DNA of 32,849 bases from Alphaproteobacteria bacterium (GCA_016869645.1 VGDO01000047.1:1-32849), one strand, 5' to 3'; counted from the stretch's first letter, positions 15,316 to 24,150 are shown. Numbers and translations are program-made. The notes: generated from the letters alone by a model not told the origin.

Positions 15316-15475
15316 TGTGGTCACCGCTTCGTCACGACGAAATGACGTGTTTCAAACTCGAGCTGCTTGCCCAAGTCAACCATCGTCTTGGGCTCGAAGC
15401 GGTCGTGGCGCTTGCCGGACGATCGGGTGTTTCAAGCCGACAGACGGTCCCTACTTGCCCGTCGCAAGCCGGCGG

Positions 15476-16201
15476 CTACTTAGGCCTTAAGTCCATGTCG
15501 ACGCGGATGAAGTCGCCGCGGTAGATCACCTCGGCGAGGTACATCACCGTTCCGTCCGGCGCGTTGAAGACGCGCCGCACCTCGCCCACCGGCGAGTTCA
15601 CGGGAATCTTGATGCGGCCCGCGACCTCGACATCCGCGGTGCCGATGGTCAACGTCTGCCGGGCTCGCGCAATGTCCACGCCCAGATCGGCGAGAACCGG
15701 GATCACGACCTCGCGCCGGAAGCGCTTGGGCGCCCGCCGGAACACCCGCTCGTCCAGATAGATCGAGATCACGCAATAGGGCAGCCCGTCGCGCGAGTGA
15801 ACGCGACGCATGTGGAAATATTTGGGCGCCGGCAGACCATCCGCCTCGGTGAGCGGGGGAACGGCACTGGCCTCGGATATGGTGAGGAGCTGCGGCTTGT
15901 CGCCGCGGTACATTTCGACAAGGTCCTTCAGCGTCGTGTCCACGCGCAGCCGCCGGTCAGTGGCTGGACGGGCGGTAACGAACGTCCCCCGCCCCTGCTC
16001 CGCCGAGACGAGGCCGTCACGCTCGAGCAGACTCACCGCCTGGCGGATCGTCACCCGTGCGACGCTAAACTCGCGCGTCAGGTCGTTCAGCGACGGCAGT
16101 TGCGTTCCGGGCGTCCATAGGCCGCGTGCGATCCGCTGCCTGAATAAGTCGGCGAGCTGCGCGTAGCGGGGGACTGGGCTGTCGCCGAAAACGCGGTGCA
16201 T
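15476..16201 (-). CDS. GntR-family transcriptional regulator with UTRA ligand domain (HutC subfamily)
   Basis: The 241-residue regulator has an N-terminal winged helix (PRYAQLADLFRQRI, then PSLNDLTREFSVARVTIRQAVSLLERDGLV and EQGRGTFV, about residues 10-77) and a C-terminal UTRA domain (about 95-240) including YFHMRRVHSRDGLPYCVISIYL and VMYLAEVIYRGDFIRVDMDL. It is transcribed divergently from the ABC transporter/GMC oxidoreductase operon with about 100 bases between, so it most likely represses that operon until a substrate-derived ligand binds. The 160 bases past its stop, up to the convergent synthetase, hold nothing recognisable. Confidence 0.9.
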   Translation of the reverse strand: MHRVFGDSPVPRYAQLADLFRQRIARGLWTPGTQLPSLNDLTREFSVARVTIRQAVSLLERDGLVSAEQGRGTFVTARPATDRRLRVDTTLKDLVEMYRGDKPQLLTISEASAVPPLTEADGLPAPKYFHMRRVHSRDGLPYCVISIYLDERVFRRAPKRFRREVVIPVLADLGVDIARARQTLTIGTADVEVAGRIKIPVNSPVGEVRRVFNAPDGTVMYLAEVIYRGDFIRVDMDLRPK

Positions 16202-16206
16202 GCGCG

Positions 16207-16253
16207 CCTGAGGTGGCCTATTGTTCTAGTGTTTCTATTTACAGTACCTTAGG
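16207..16253. promoter_or_regulatory. Intergenic promoter/operator region of the GntR-ABC cluster
   Basis: CCTGAGGT (16207-16214) and ACCTTAGG (16246-16253) form an inverted repeat with one mismatch. Between them TTGTTC (16221-16226) followed 18 bases later by TACCTT (16245-16250) could serve as -35/-10 for the plus-strand operon. The overlap of promoter and repeat suits repression by the adjacent GntR protein, but no classical GntR half-site is clear. Confidence 0.3.
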
Positions 16254-16300
16254 CTCAGCGGCTCGGCAATGGTTCGCCGGCAACTTATGCGGGGAGGCTC

Positions 16301-17056
16301 TTGGACTTGCGACGCGTGGCCCTCATCCTGGCGCCGTGGCTGGGAATCGTCGCCGTTTGGTACGCGGTCCACTACACCGCGATCGTCAATCCGGCGCTGG
16401 TCCCCACGCCGCACGCGGTCGCGGCGCAGCTCCTCACGCTCGCCGGGCAGCGCCTGCCGCTCGACATCTGGATGTCGACCCAGCGGGTGTTTCTGGGCGT
16501 CTTCTTCGGCATCGTTCTGGCGGTGCCCGTCGGGTTCGTGCTCGGTTGGTATCGCAATCTGCGCGGCTTCATCGATCCGTTGATCAACTTCTTCCGCGCC
16601 TTGCCGCCGATCGCCCTGATTCCTTTGGTGATCGTCTACTTCGGCATCGACGAGCTTTCGAAGGTCGTCATCCTCTTCTACGCGTCATTCTTCGCCGGCG
16701 TCATTGTGATGTACGAGGGCATCGCCCAGATCAGTCCCATCTACCTGCGCGTCGCACGGACCCTGGGCGCCAGCGACGCCGAGATCTTCGTCAAGGTCAT
16801 CGTTCCACTCACGGTGCCGCACACCCTGACCGCGCTGCGTGTGGCGCTCGGCGTCGCCTGGGCGACGCTGGTGGCCTCCGAACTGATCGCCGCGCAGCAA
16901 GGTCTGGGCTCGCTCATCCAGAATGCCGCGTCCTTCTTCCAGCTCGACATCATCTATGTCGGCATCATCTGTATCGGCTTCATCGCCTTGGCGATGGACA
17001 TCGCGCTGCGCAAGCTGACCCGCCGACTGATCGCCTGGCAGGAGCGCATCGCGTGA
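16301..17056 (+). CDS. ABC transporter permease, nitrate/sulfonate/taurine (SsuC/TauC) type
   Basis: The roughly 251-residue inner-membrane protein has about six hydrophobic segments and the ABC-permease EAA-like loop EGIAQISPIYLRVARTLGASDAEIFVKVIVP (split across about 147-177). It forms the channel for the solute delivered by the Tat-exported binding protein downstream. The first start is TTG at 16301, only three bases from GGGGAGG (16291-16297); TTG at 16307 has better spacing and may be the true start. Its stop overlaps the ATPase start by four bases (GTGA). Substrate is unknown. Confidence 0.88.
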   Translation: MDLRRVALILAPWLGIVAVWYAVHYTAIVNPALVPTPHAVAAQLLTLAGQRLPLDIWMSTQRVFLGVFFGIVLAVPVGFVLGWYRNLRGFIDPLINFFRALPPIALIPLVIVYFGIDELSKVVILFYASFFAGVIVMYEGIAQISPIYLRVARTLGASDAEIFVKVIVPLTVPHTLTALRVALGVAWATLVASELIAAQQGLGSLIQNAASFFQLDIIYVGIICIGFIALAMDIALRKLTRRLIAWQERIA

Positions 17057-17883
17057 TTCCCGTGCCCGACCGCACCGCGCGCCCGACGCGCATCTCGTTT
17101 GACCATGTCTCCGTCGAGTTCGCCACGGCGAACGGTCCGCTCAAGGTGGTCGACGACGTGTCGTACGACGTCCGCGACGGCGAATTCGTGTCGATCATTG
17201 GCCCGTCCGGCTGCGGCAAGACGACGATGATGAATATCGTCGCCGGCTTCGTTCAGCCGAGCGGCGGCACCGTCCTGCTCGACGGCAAGCCGATCGCCGG
17301 GCCGGGGCCGGATCGCGGCGTTATCTTCCAGGAATATGGCGTGTTCCCGTGGCTGACGGTCAAGGAGAACATCGCCTTCGGCCTGAAACTCCGGGCCAAC
17401 CATGTCGCCGCGACCGAGCGCGAGGAGATTTGCGCGCGCTACATGCGGCTCATGGGCCTCGCCGACTTCGCCGATGCATGGCCGCGCACCCTCTCGGGCG
17501 GCATGCGCCAGCGCTTGGCGATCGCCCGTGCCTACGCGGTGCGTCCGGCCTTCCTGCTCATGGACGAGCCGTTCGGCGCGCTCGACGCTCAGACGCGCAG
17601 CGCCATGCAGGATCTGCTGCTCGAGGTCCTCCAGACCGAGGGCAAGACGGTGATGCTGATCACCCATTCGGTCGAGGAAGCGGTTTACCTCACGTCGCGC
17701 ATCATCGTCATGACGGCGCGGCCGACGCGCATCCGCGAGATCATCGATGTACCGTTCGGCTATCCGCGCGACGAGCGCCTCCACGAGAGCCCGGAGTTCG
17801 GCGCCCTGCGCTCGCATATCCGCGAACTCGTGATGAGGGAGTATGCCGTCCAGGCGCGCCAATTCATTCCATCGTCCACGTAA
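17053..17883 (+). CDS. ABC transporter ATPase, SsuB/TauB type
   Basis: The 276-residue ATPase energises the adjacent permease. Walker A is GPSGCGKTT (about 52-60), the Q-loop lies in FQEYGVFPW, the signature is LSGGMRQR (about 148-155), Walker B with the catalytic Glu is FLLMDEPFGALD, and the switch His is in LITHSVEEAVYL. All motifs are intact. The GTG start at 17053 is chosen because it overlaps the permease stop; the open frame extends far upstream only as a shadow. The tail of about 50 residues past the switch is usual for SsuB/TauB. Confidence 0.92.
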   Translation: MIPVPDRTARPTRISFDHVSVEFATANGPLKVVDDVSYDVRDGEFVSIIGPSGCGKTTMMNIVAGFVQPSGGTVLLDGKPIAGPGPDRGVIFQEYGVFPWLTVKENIAFGLKLRANHVAATEREEICARYMRLMGLADFADAWPRTLSGGMRQRLAIARAYAVRPAFLLMDEPFGALDAQTRSAMQDLLLEVLQTEGKTVMLITHSVEEAVYLTSRIIVMTARPTRIREIIDVPFGYPRDERLHESPEFGALRSHIRELVMREYAVQARQFIPSST

Positions 17884-17899
17884 GCAGAGGGAGGAGATC

Positions 17900-18907
17900 A
17901 TGATCATCAGTCGCAGAAAGCTTCTCGGCACGGCCGGAGCCACGCTCGTGGGCCTGAGGGCGCTCGGCGCGCCGGCCATCGCCCAGACGCGGGCCAAGGT
18001 ACGGGTCGGTTATCTCCATACGCTGGCCGTCGACGGCCAACTGTGGCTGGCGCAGGAAACCGGAGCCTGGGCGAAGCACGGCATCGAGCCGGAGTTCAAG
18101 CTGTTCACAACCGGGCTCGAGCTCTTCCAGGCCATGGTCGGCGGCAGTCTCGACATGCTGTCGACGGGCGCCGTGATCTCCAATTTCCCGGCCCGCGGCC
18201 AGGGCAAGATGTTTCTCGTCAACTGCGTCGAGTTCGCGACCGCGCACCTTTGGATCCGCGAGGACATGGGGGTCAAGGGCTTCGCCGACCTCAAGGGCAA
18301 GCGCATCGCCACCACGACCGGCACCACGGCGCATGTGTTTCTCGACAACGCATTGCGCGCCAATGGGATCGACCCCGCCAAGGACGTCGAGATCGTCAAC
18401 CAGCGCATGGCCGAGGCGGTGACCTCGTTCATCGCCGGCGCGGTTCCGGCGGTCGCGCTGTGGGTGCCGTTCAACGTCACGGTGCGCGAGAAGGTCGCGA
18501 GCGCCAAGAAGCTGGTCGACGCCTCGGCCTACTTCCCGCAGGCCGCGATCGTGTCCGGCTGGGCAGCGCGCAACGACTACTACGACAAGAACAAGGACGT
18601 CCTGGCGAGCGTTGTGCGCGCGTGGAGCGAAGGCAACGACATGCTGGTCGGCAAGTCCGACCAGGCGCTGGAGGTGCTGCAGAAGAAGCACTACCAGCAG
18701 GTTCCGCTGCCCGATCTCAAGGAGCAGTTCGGCGCGCAGAAGGTCTATTCGGGCGCCGAATGGCGCAAGCTCTACGCCGACGGCACGGTGACGAAGTGGC
18801 TCCAGCAGGTCACGGATTTCTTCGTCAAGTTCGGCAATATCCAGAACGCCGTGGCGGCGAGCAGCTACTTCGATCCGAAGATCTACCTCGACACGGTGAA
18901 GGGCTGA
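17900..18907 (+). CDS. ABC transporter substrate-binding protein, SsuA/TauA/NMT1-like, Tat-exported
   Basis: The 335-residue periplasmic protein begins MIISRRKLLGTAGATLVGL, a twin-arginine motif (SRRKLL) followed by a hydrophobic stretch and a likely cleavage after APAIAQ. The mature part starts with KVRVGYLHTLAVDGQLWLAQETG and contains FADLKGKRIATTTGTTAHVF, both typical of the nitrate/sulfonate/taurine-binding family. GGGAGGAG precedes the ATG at 17900. Tat export suggests folding, or ligand/cofactor binding, before export. The ligand is unknown; a GMC oxidoreductase follows four bases later. Confidence 0.9.
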   Translation: MIISRRKLLGTAGATLVGLRALGAPAIAQTRAKVRVGYLHTLAVDGQLWLAQETGAWAKHGIEPEFKLFTTGLELFQAMVGGSLDMLSTGAVISNFPARGQGKMFLVNCVEFATAHLWIREDMGVKGFADLKGKRIATTTGTTAHVFLDNALRANGIDPAKDVEIVNQRMAEAVTSFIAGAVPAVALWVPFNVTVREKVASAKKLVDASAYFPQAAIVSGWAARNDYYDKNKDVLASVVRAWSEGNDMLVGKSDQALEVLQKKHYQQVPLPDLKEQFGAQKVYSGAEWRKLYADGTVTKWLQQVTDFFVKFGNIQNAVAASSYFDPKIYLDTVKG

Positions 18908-18911
18908 TCGG

Positions 18912-20561
18912 TTGTCGGCACGCGCATACGATTACATCATCGTCGGGGCCGGTTCGGCGGGCTGCGTGCTCGCCAACCGGCTCTCGGCCGATCCCGGCAC
19001 GCGGGTGCTTCTGGTCGAGGCTGGTGGATCGGACCGGCATTTCTGGATCCGGCTCCCGGTCGGCTATTTCCGCACCATCTACAACCCGCGCTTCTCCCGC
19101 CTGTTCGATACGGTTCCGAGCGAAGGGACGGCCGGGCGCAACATCGTGTGGCCGCGCGGGCGCGTCCTCGGCGGCTCGTCGTCGATCAATGGCCTCATCT
19201 TCATCCGCGGTCAGCACGAGGACTTCGACGACTGGGCCCGCCTCGGCGCCCCCGGGTGGAGTTATCGCGAGCTTCTCCCGCACTTCAAGAGTTACGAGGA
19301 CTACGAGCGTGGCGAGAGCGAGTACCACGGCGGCGGCGGCGAGTTCGGCGTCTCCGACCTCAAATGCGATCATCCCTATTGCGCCGCCTGGATCGAGGCC
19401 GGCCAGCAGATCGGGCTGCCGTACAATCCTGACTTCAACGGGCCGACCACCTATGGCGTCGGCGCCTACCAGCTCGGCATACGGAACGGCTGGCGCTCGA
19501 GTGCCGCCGGGGCATTCCTCCGCCCGGCACGGCGGCGCGTCAACCTGACCGTCGTCACCGGGGCGCACGTCACGCGCATCAACATCGAGCGCAGTGTCGC
19601 TGTCGGCGTGGAATGGATTGCCGATGGCGGCATCCACAACGCGCGCGCGGAGCGGGAGGTCGTTCTCGCCGCCGGCGCCGTCCAGTCGCCGCAGATTCTT
19701 CAACTCTCCGGCGTCGGACCGGCAGCCGTGCTGCGCCGCCACGGCATCGCGGTGACCGTCGATGCTCCCGAGGTGGGCGAGAACCTGCAGGACCATTACC
19801 AGGCACGTACGATCGTTCGCCTGCGCGAGCGCCGGTCGCTCAACGACGACGTGCGCAACCCGATCCGGCTTGCGGCGATGGGTCTGGAATGGTTGGTCCG
19901 GCGCTCGGGGCCACTGACGGTGGGCGCAGGTCAGGTCGGCGGAGCTGCGTGCACGCTCCACGCCGTTAATGGCCGCCCCGATGTCCAGTTCAACGTGATG
20001 CCGCTGTCGGTCGACAAACCGGGCGATCCGCTCCACGCCTATTCCGGCTTCACCGCCGCCGTCTGGCAATGTCACCCTTCATCGCACGGCACGATCCAGG
20101 TTGCCTCCGCCGATCCGCTGGCGGCGCCGCGGATCGAGCCGCACTATCTCGCCGAAGCACGCGACCGCGAGACGATCGTCGCCGGCATCAAGATGCTGCG
20201 CGACATCTACCGCCAGCCCGCGTTCCGCGATCTGTGGGACGCCGATGTGCTGCCAGGCGACGCTGCGTCCAGCGATCGCGACATTCTCGACTTCGCGCGC
20301 AGCACCGGCGGCACGGTGTTCCACTGCGTGGGAACCTGCCGCATGGGCAGCGATCCGCGGTCCGTCGTCGATCCGGAGCTTCGCGTCCGCGGCGTCGAAC
20401 GTCTCCGAGTAGCCGATGCGTCGATCATGCCGCGCGTAACCTCGGCGAACACCAACGCCGCGTCGCTGATGATCGGCGAAAAAGGGGCGGCGCTGATCCT
20501 GGGGGGCGACCGCAGGAATTGGCAAGATGCGTCTGAGCGGGCCCTGGCGGCGAATCGGTGA
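18912..20561 (+). CDS. GMC-family FAD-dependent oxidoreductase (choline/alcohol dehydrogenase-like)
   Basis: The 549-residue flavoenzyme oxidises an alcohol group. The FAD-binding motif is IIVGAGSAGCVLANRLS (9-25), followed by LLVEAGG; the GMC signature region is GRVLGGSSSINGLIFIRG (about 83-100), and a second block is GAVQSPQILQLSGVG (about 255-269). The catalytic His lies in GTVFHCVGTCRMG and the partner Asn in TSANTNAASLMIGEKGA near the C-terminus. It begins with TTG at 18912, eight bases after AAGGG, and is the last gene of the ABC operon. The context suggests that it oxidises the imported solute. It is a cytoplasmic protein with no signal peptide. Confidence 0.9.
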   Translation: MSARAYDYIIVGAGSAGCVLANRLSADPGTRVLLVEAGGSDRHFWIRLPVGYFRTIYNPRFSRLFDTVPSEGTAGRNIVWPRGRVLGGSSSINGLIFIRGQHEDFDDWARLGAPGWSYRELLPHFKSYEDYERGESEYHGGGGEFGVSDLKCDHPYCAAWIEAGQQIGLPYNPDFNGPTTYGVGAYQLGIRNGWRSSAAGAFLRPARRRVNLTVVTGAHVTRINIERSVAVGVEWIADGGIHNARAEREVVLAAGAVQSPQILQLSGVGPAAVLRRHGIAVTVDAPEVGENLQDHYQARTIVRLRERRSLNDDVRNPIRLAAMGLEWLVRRSGPLTVGAGQVGGAACTLHAVNGRPDVQFNVMPLSVDKPGDPLHAYSGFTAAVWQCHPSSHGTIQVASADPLAAPRIEPHYLAEARDRETIVAGIKMLRDIYRQPAFRDLWDADVLPGDAASSDRDILDFARSTGGTVFHCVGTCRMGSDPRSVVDPELRVRGVERLRVADASIMPRVTSANTNAASLMIGEKGAALILGGDRRNWQDASERALAANR

Positions 20562-21207
20562 AGCCCGCTGGCCATTTTGGCGGGCCCGACAGGCTCGTCG
20601 CAATGGTTACTTCTCCTCTCAATGCGTCACCGAACGGGTTTCCGCGACTTGTCCCGACGATCGGTCGCATACAGCACAGACATCGCGGTAGGGGCTGATG
20701 AACGCAATTGTTGGACATCCGCGCAGGTCGCAATCAAATCGAGCATGCGGCGCTCCGGGCGGGCCGGCGGCGACGCGGCGTCAGCCGCCTTCGGCTAAAC
20801 CGGGGTGATGCGAAGGCTGGCACAAGCGGCACTTCGTGGCCAGCACGGATGAACTGCCGATCCCGATCTGCGCGCCGCCGCGCACGATCGTCATTATCGA
20901 TCTGGCAGGGCCCGCCCTGCACCCCGCCGGCCGATCACGTGGCACCTGCTTGTCCGCAATCACCCCGAAGCGTTGAACACGCCCACCCGCATCGCACGCT
21001 TTGCCAAGTCGACACCGACTATCGTACGATCGCTTATGCATCTTCCGATCTCCTCTGTTCAATCGAAGCCGCGCTCGCCGGACACTCATGAGCCCATTGC
21101 TTAGCGAGGCAAGGTCCGTGCCATCATGCTTGCTACCAGGGGCAAGCGGGCTGCGCCCGCGGCTCAGCATGACGCGATGAGACCAATCGGGCGGCCATGA
21201 TCTTCGG
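20562..21207. other. 646-base decayed intergenic region
   Basis: No intact gene is supported. A hairpin directly after the GMC stop (GCCCGC 20563-20568 with GCGGGC 20580-20585) may end that operon. Short frames on both strands look fortuitous. The only recognisable coding trace is an IS110-like transposase fragment at about 20960-21058. The composition is more varied than that of neighbouring genes, in keeping with degenerate DNA. Confidence 0.5.
20960..21058 (-). pseudogene. IS110-family transposase, N-terminal remnant
   Basis: On the minus strand a 32-codon stretch ends with TGA at 20962-20960 and contains TIVGVDLAKRAMRVGVFN. This matches the start of IS110-family transposases (the first catalytic Asp of the RuvC-like DEDD domain lies in GVDLAK). 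There is no start codon in this frame; an ATG at 21039 preceded by GAGGAG is one frame off, so a frameshift separates ribosome site and start from the remaining coding trace. No further transposase sequence follows the stop. It is a dead fragment. Confidence 0.6.
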
Positions 21208-21870
21208 ATGATCTATCGTTTCAACTTCCGCGATGTCTGGGCCAATTTCGACCTGCTGCTCGACGGCGCTTTGCTGACGCTGCAGCTCTCGGCCATCACC
21301 ATGGCGCTCGGCCTTCTGATCGGCATCGCCGGCGCCTTGGCGCGCAGCTGGGGGCCGCCGCCCGTCCAATGGACAGCGCGCGGTTATGTCGAGGTGATCC
21401 GCAACACGCCGCTACTGATCCAGATCTTCATCGTCTATTTCGGCCTGCCCGGCTTCGGCATCAGGCTCGATGCCGATACCGCGGCCGTGGTGGCGCTCAC
21501 CATCAATCTCGGCGCCTATGCGACCGAGATCATCCGCGCCGGCGTCGAAGCGATTCCCAGGAGCCAGGTCGAGGCCGGCTTGTCGCTCGGCCTGTCCCAC
21601 CTCCAGACCTTCCGCTACGTGGTCGTGTTTCCGGCATTGCGCGTGATCTATCCGGCCCTTGCCAGCCAGTTCATTCTGCTCATGCTGGCGACCAGCGTGG
21701 TGTCGCAGATTTCCGCGCGCGAGCTGTTTCATATCGCGGGCTTCATCCAGTCGCGCACCTTCCGCGATTTCGAGGTCTACCTGGTGATCACCGGCATGTA
21801 TCTGGCCATGGCGCTCGCCTTCCGCCTGATCTTCGCCGGCATCCACCTGCTGGTGTTCCGCCGGCGATGA
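21208..21870 (+). CDS. Polar amino-acid ABC transporter permease (HisM/GlnP type), first
   Basis: The 220-residue inner-membrane protein has about five hydrophobic segments, the HisM-type phrase YVEVIRNTPLLIQIFIVYFGLP (about 59-80) and the ATPase-contact loop EIIRAGVEAIPRSQVEAGLSLGLS (about 111-134). It pairs with the next permease. It begins ATG at 21208 after a weak ribosome site, and ends in a four-base overlap (ATGA) with the second permease. The amino acid carried is unknown. Confidence 0.9.
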   Translation: MIYRFNFRDVWANFDLLLDGALLTLQLSAITMALGLLIGIAGALARSWGPPPVQWTARGYVEVIRNTPLLIQIFIVYFGLPGFGIRLDADTAAVVALTINLGAYATEIIRAGVEAIPRSQVEAGLSLGLSHLQTFRYVVVFPALRVIYPALASQFILLMLATSVVSQISARELFHIAGFIQSRTFRDFEVYLVITGMYLAMALAFRLIFAGIHLLVFRRR

Positions 21871-22517
21871 TCCGCGACCTGACCTGGCTCGATTTCGCCT
21901 ACCTCGTCTACGCCATGCGCTGGACGATCGCGCTGACGGCGCTGGCGCTCGTCGGCGGCGGGCTGCTCGGCTTCGTCGTCGCCATGCTGCGCGTCGTGCC
22001 GCTCGCGCCCGTGCGCTGGCTGGCCGTCGGCTACATCCAGGCACTGCAGGGCACGCCGCTGCTCGCCCAGCTCTTCGTCTTCTATTTCGGCTTCGCCATC
22101 TTCGGCTACCGTGTCCAGCCGTGGGTCGCGGCGACCGCCGCCTTCTCGATCTATGCCTCGGCCTTCCTGGCCGAAATCTGGCGCGGCTGCGTCCAAGCCA
22201 TTCCGCGCACCCAGTGGGAGGCCTCGGCGGCGCTGGGCTTGAGCTTCGGCGAGCAGCTCCGCCACATCATCCTGCCCCAGGCGGTGCGCATCGCCATTCC
22301 GCCGACCGTCGGGTTCCTGGTGCAGCTCGTCAAGAACACATCGCTCGCCGCGGTCATCGGCTTCATCGAGCTGACGCGCGAGGCGCAGATCACCACGGCC
22401 GCGACCTTCAAGCCGTTTGCGGTCTATGGCATCGCCGCCGGGCTCTATTTCTGCATCTGCTTCCCGCTGTCGGAGCTGAGCCAGAGGCTGGAAAGGAGAC
22501 TCCGTGTCGCTCGTTAG
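21867..22517 (+). CDS. Polar amino-acid ABC transporter permease (HisM/GlnP type), second
   Basis: The 216-residue inner-membrane protein carries GYIQALQGTPLLAQLFVFYFG (about 51-71), SAFLAEIWRGCVQAIPRTQWEAS and ALGLSFGEQLRHIILPQAVR as the permease/ATPase loop. The ATG at 21867 overlaps the stop of the first permease; the frame is open far upstream but that part is a shadow. Its 3' end overlaps the ATPase gene by 14 bases, so all three are translationally coupled. Confidence 0.9.
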   Translation: MIRDLTWLDFAYLVYAMRWTIALTALALVGGGLLGFVVAMLRVVPLAPVRWLAVGYIQALQGTPLLAQLFVFYFGFAIFGYRVQPWVAATAAFSIYASAFLAEIWRGCVQAIPRTQWEASAALGLSFGEQLRHIILPQAVRIAIPPTVGFLVQLVKNTSLAAVIGFIELTREAQITTAATFKPFAVYGIAAGLYFCICFPLSELSQRLERRLRVAR

Positions 22518-23235
22518 GATCGAGAACATCACGAAGCGTTTCGGGCCGTTGACCGTGCTCGACGGCGTGTCGACGACGGTTGAGCCGGGCGAGATCATCG
22601 CCGTGATCGGCCGCTCGGGCTCGGGCAAGAGCACGCTACTCCGCTGCATCAACGGACTGGAGCCGATCCAGGGCGGCAGGATCTGGTTCGAGGACCAGCT
22701 GGTCAACGACCCGGCGACCGACCTGCGCCGGCTGCGCCAGCAGGTCGGCATCGTGTTCCAGAGCTACAATTTGTTTCCGCACCTGTCGGTCGAGCGCAAC
22801 ATCACGCTGGCGCCGACCGTGGTGAAGAAGATGGCCGCCGGCGACGCACGCGGCCTCGCCCTCGACGTGCTGAAGCGCGTCGGGCTCGAGGACAAGATCG
22901 CGGCCTATCCCGACCAGCTCTCGGGCGGCCAGCAGCAGCGCGTCGCGATCGCCCGCTCGCTCGCCATGCAGCCCAAGATGATGCTGTTCGACGAGATCAC
23001 CTCGGCACTCGATCCCGAGCTGATCGGCGAGGTGCTGCGCGTGCTCGAAGCCATGGCCAAGTCGGGCATGACCATGATGCTGGTGACCCATGAGATGGGC
23101 TTCGCACGCAATGTCGCGAGCCGCATCATCTTCATGCACCAGGGCAAGATCTGGGAGGAAGGACCGACCGCGAAGGTGCTGGGCAGTCCTGCCACGCCCG
23201 AGCTTGTGAGCTTCCTCGGTTCTGTGCTGCACTAG
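22504..23235 (+). CDS. Polar amino-acid ABC transporter ATPase (GlnQ/HisP type)
   Basis: The 243-residue ATPase has Walker A GRSGSGKST (about 37-45), Q-loop FQSYNLFPHL, signature LSGGQQQR (about 139-146), Walker B MMLFDEITSALDPEL and switch His in LVTHEMGFAR. FDEITSALDPE and THEMGFAR are hallmarks of the polar amino-acid uptake family. The start is GTG at 22504 with GGAGAC upstream. All catalytic motifs are intact. Confidence 0.93.
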   Translation: MSLVRIENITKRFGPLTVLDGVSTTVEPGEIIAVIGRSGSGKSTLLRCINGLEPIQGGRIWFEDQLVNDPATDLRRLRQQVGIVFQSYNLFPHLSVERNITLAPTVVKKMAAGDARGLALDVLKRVGLEDKIAAYPDQLSGGQQQRVAIARSLAMQPKMMLFDEITSALDPELIGEVLRVLEAMAKSGMTMMLVTHEMGFARNVASRIIFMHQGKIWEEGPTAKVLGSPATPELVSFLGSVLH

Positions 23236-23269
23236 CCACATCGAATTTCACACCGGGAGGGAGGGACCC

Positions 23270-24055
23270 ATGTTCAAACGCTTTGTCACCGTCGCCGCGG
23301 CGCTCGCGGCTCTCGTGCTCGCGGCCCCGCAGGCCGCGGCCGACAAGTTCGAGGACATCCTCAAGAACGGCGTCGTGCGCATCGGCGTGCCGGTCGACGT
23401 GCCGCCCTTCGGCTCGGTCAATGCCCAGCGCCAGCCCGAGGGCTTCGATGTCGATCTTGCCAACATGGTCGCCAAGGCGCTCGGCGTGAAGCTCGAGATG
23501 CAGCAGATCACCGGCGCCAACCGCATCCCGTTCCTGCTGACCGACAAGATCGACATCGTGATCGCGATCATGGGCCTGACGCCGGAGCGCGCCAAGCAGA
23601 TCACCTTCACATCGCCCTATGTGAACTTTCTGCTGGGCGTCTACGGACCCAAGAGCGCCAAGGTCACCAATGCCAACGAGCTCGGCTCGCTCAAGGTCGT
23701 GGCACCCCGCGGCACGACCCAGGAGCTGGGGCTGACCGGCATGAACCCGCGCGCCAACATCATGCGCGTCGAGGATGACGCGACCTCGGCCGCCGCCTAT
23801 CTCTCCGGCCAAGCCGACCTGATCGCGACCGGCAATGTGGTGGCGCTCGATCTCGCCAAGAAGAATCCGAACAAGGAGTTCGAGCTGAAATTCGTGATCC
23901 GGCTGAGCCCCGGCCATATGGGCGTGCGCATGGGCGAGCACAATCTGGCGCGTTGGCTCGACAGCTTCATCTTCTTCAACACGGTCAATGGCGAGCTCGA
24001 CAAGCTGCATCGCAAGTGGCTGGGCGACGCCATGCTGCCGATGCCCAGCCTCTAG
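23270..24055 (+). CDS. Polar amino-acid ABC transporter substrate-binding protein (SBP family 3)
   Basis: The 261-residue periplasmic protein starts MFKRFVTVAAALAALVLAAP, a Sec signal peptide with likely cleavage after AAA. Family 3 motifs follow: VRIGVPVDVPPFGSVNAQ, GFDVDLANMVAKALGV and DIVIAIMGLTPERAKQITF, the last the family's conserved D-x-x-x-A-x-M-x-x-T-P-E-R block. The gene lies 34 bases after the ATPase with GGGAGGGAGG upstream of the ATG and completes the transporter. The order permease-permease-ATPase-SBP is a variant of the common SBP-first layout. Confidence 0.92.
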   Translation: MFKRFVTVAAALAALVLAAPQAAADKFEDILKNGVVRIGVPVDVPPFGSVNAQRQPEGFDVDLANMVAKALGVKLEMQQITGANRIPFLLTDKIDIVIAIMGLTPERAKQITFTSPYVNFLLGVYGPKSAKVTNANELGSLKVVAPRGTTQELGLTGMNPRANIMRVEDDATSAAAYLSGQADLIATGNVVALDLAKKNPNKEFELKFVIRLSPGHMGVRMGEHNLARWLDSFIFFNTVNGELDKLHRKWLGDAMLPMPSL

Positions 24056-24097
24056 ACCGTGATCGGTTCAGCTCGAATCGCCTGCGGCGATACAATC

Positions 24098-24150
24098 TGG
24101 AGCGTGAATCACGGTCGACACAAATGAAGCAGAGGGCGATTCACGCTCCA
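24098..24150. repeat. Intergenic inverted repeat, 13-bp arms
   Basis: TGGAGCGTGAATC (24098-24110) and GATTCACGCTCCA (24138-24150) are perfect inverted repeats around 27 bases. A smaller hairpin ATCGCC-TGC-GGCGAT precedes it at about 24077-24091. The look is that of a dispersed intergenic palindrome family, which only a genome-wide search could confirm. Confidence 0.6.

Noticed and set aside
13627..15324. 565-codon open frame antisense to the acyl-CoA synthetase
   Set aside because: Long antisense frames are expected in GC-rich genes; its His/Arg/Asp-rich product has no domain pattern, while the plus strand has every ligase motif.
20577..21170. Several open frames in the GMC-to-permease gap
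   Set aside because: They overlap on both strands without motifs; only the IS110-like stretch is recognisable, and it is in a different frame.
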